Source: Clostridiales bacterium (GTDB lineage Bacteria > Bacillota > Clostridia > Oscillospirales > Acutalibacteraceae). Taken from it: a stretch of 7,928 nucleotides of DNA. This document shows, piece after piece, positions 7,562-7,928 of the stretch. How positions within the stretch are numbered: the stretch's first letter is position 1; each line of letters starts with the position of its first letter. The notes beneath the pieces were generated by a model. It made no database searches, was not told the DNA's origin, and saw nothing but the letters and a program-made list of their open reading frames with translations. Both the position numbers and the translations under genes were made by a program. The DNA is taken from NCBI GenBank assembly GCA_019417145.1, contig DXVY01000071.1, positions 1-7,928 on the forward strand, given 5' to 3'.

Positions 7562-7928
7562 ATGCCGGAACGAGTGCGTCTGGCCCCCGGCGTGGAGGGG
7601 ATCTTTATCCAGAATCCCCGCTTTAAGACTACCCGGGTGAGCCTCTATTTCTACCTGCCCCTGCGCGCCGAGACCCTTTCTCGAAACGCTCTGCTTCCCT
7701 ATCTGCTGGCCGGCGGCTGCCAGGCCTATCCGGACTTCCAGCGTTTGCAGAAGAAACTAAATAGCCTGTACGGCGCGGCCCTCTTCGGCACGGCCGACAA
7801 GGCGGCCGACAGCCAGGTGCTACAACTCACCCTATCCGCCCTTGACGATTCCTTTGCTCTGGACGGCCATCCTGTTTGGATCGACTGCGCCCAGCTGCTG
7901 CGGCAGATTGTCTTCCAGCCCAATCTGG
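7562..7928 (+). CDS. yfmF: YfmF-type M16 family protein (EF-P 5-aminopentanol modification-associated), 3' partial
   Basis: The frame opens at the ATG after a perfect ribosome-binding site and runs off the right edge, with 122 complete codons visible. The full family protein is usually a little over 400 residues, so about 30 percent is present. The N-terminus matches the YfmF (B. subtilis YmfF) branch of the M16 insulinase-like family. FKTTRVSLYFYLPL (residues 21-34) is the first beta-strand region, NALLPYLLAGG (42-52) follows, and then comes PDFQRLQKKLNSLYGAALFG (57-76), the typical region where tiny surface-protein-like subunits carry an LxxLYGA motif. Active M16 peptidases have HxxEH where this protein has LLPYLL, so it is predicted to be the non-catalytic partner of a YfmH-type subunit. 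There is no signal peptide, so it is likely cytoplasmic. The link to elongation factor P modification is family naming, not shown by this sequence. It is the first gene of its own transcript by the promoter upstream, and yfmH is expected next, outside the window. Confidence 0.85.
   Translation, partial: MPERVRLAPGVEGIFIQNPRFKTTRVSLYFYLPLRAETLSRNALLPYLLAGGCQAYPDFQRLQKKLNSLYGAALFGTADKAADSQVLQLTLSALDDSFALDGHPVWIDCAQLLRQIVFQPNL

Overview
The window is a GC-rich stretch (roughly 60 percent by eye) from what looks like a Clostridia-type Firmicute, plausibly of the Oscillospiraceae/Ruminococcaceae kind. The evidence for this is an AAGGAGGT ribosome-binding site, a TGnTATAAT promoter, the clostridial style of the giant glycosyltransferase, and a YfmF-family gene, a family typical of Firmicutes. 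This placement is inference, because there is no rRNA or other phylogenetic marker here.

Layout: about 92 percent of the window (bases 1-7337) is one giant open reading frame that is already open at the left edge. It encodes most of a cyclic beta-1,2-glucan synthetase-like protein (NdvB/Cgs/ChvB architecture): a membrane-embedded GT84 glycosyltransferase, a glycoamylase-like domain and tandem GH94 phosphorylase-type modules. An intergenic region of 224 bases follows. It carries an extended -10 promoter, a GC-rich leader with short hairpins and a strong ribosome-binding site. The window ends inside the first 122 codons of a second gene on the same strand, a YfmF-type M16 peptidase-family protein. 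That gene is open at the right edge.

How the genes relate: the two genes appear to be separate transcription units, since a good promoter lies between them, and I see no functional link. The first should act at the membrane, building a beta-glucan from UDP-glucose and using its GH94 part to control chain length. The second belongs to a pair of M16-like proteins (YfmF/YfmH) associated with 5-aminopentanol modification of elongation factor P, and its partner would be expected just beyond the window.

I found no mobile element, CRISPR array, tRNA, rRNA or recognisable riboswitch, and no clear sign of a new multi-gene system. The points most worth a second look are an apparent insertion of about 45-50 residues just after the GT84 RxxRW motif, the fully conserved catalytic motifs of this Gram-positive Cgs homologue, and the structured leader upstream of yfmF.
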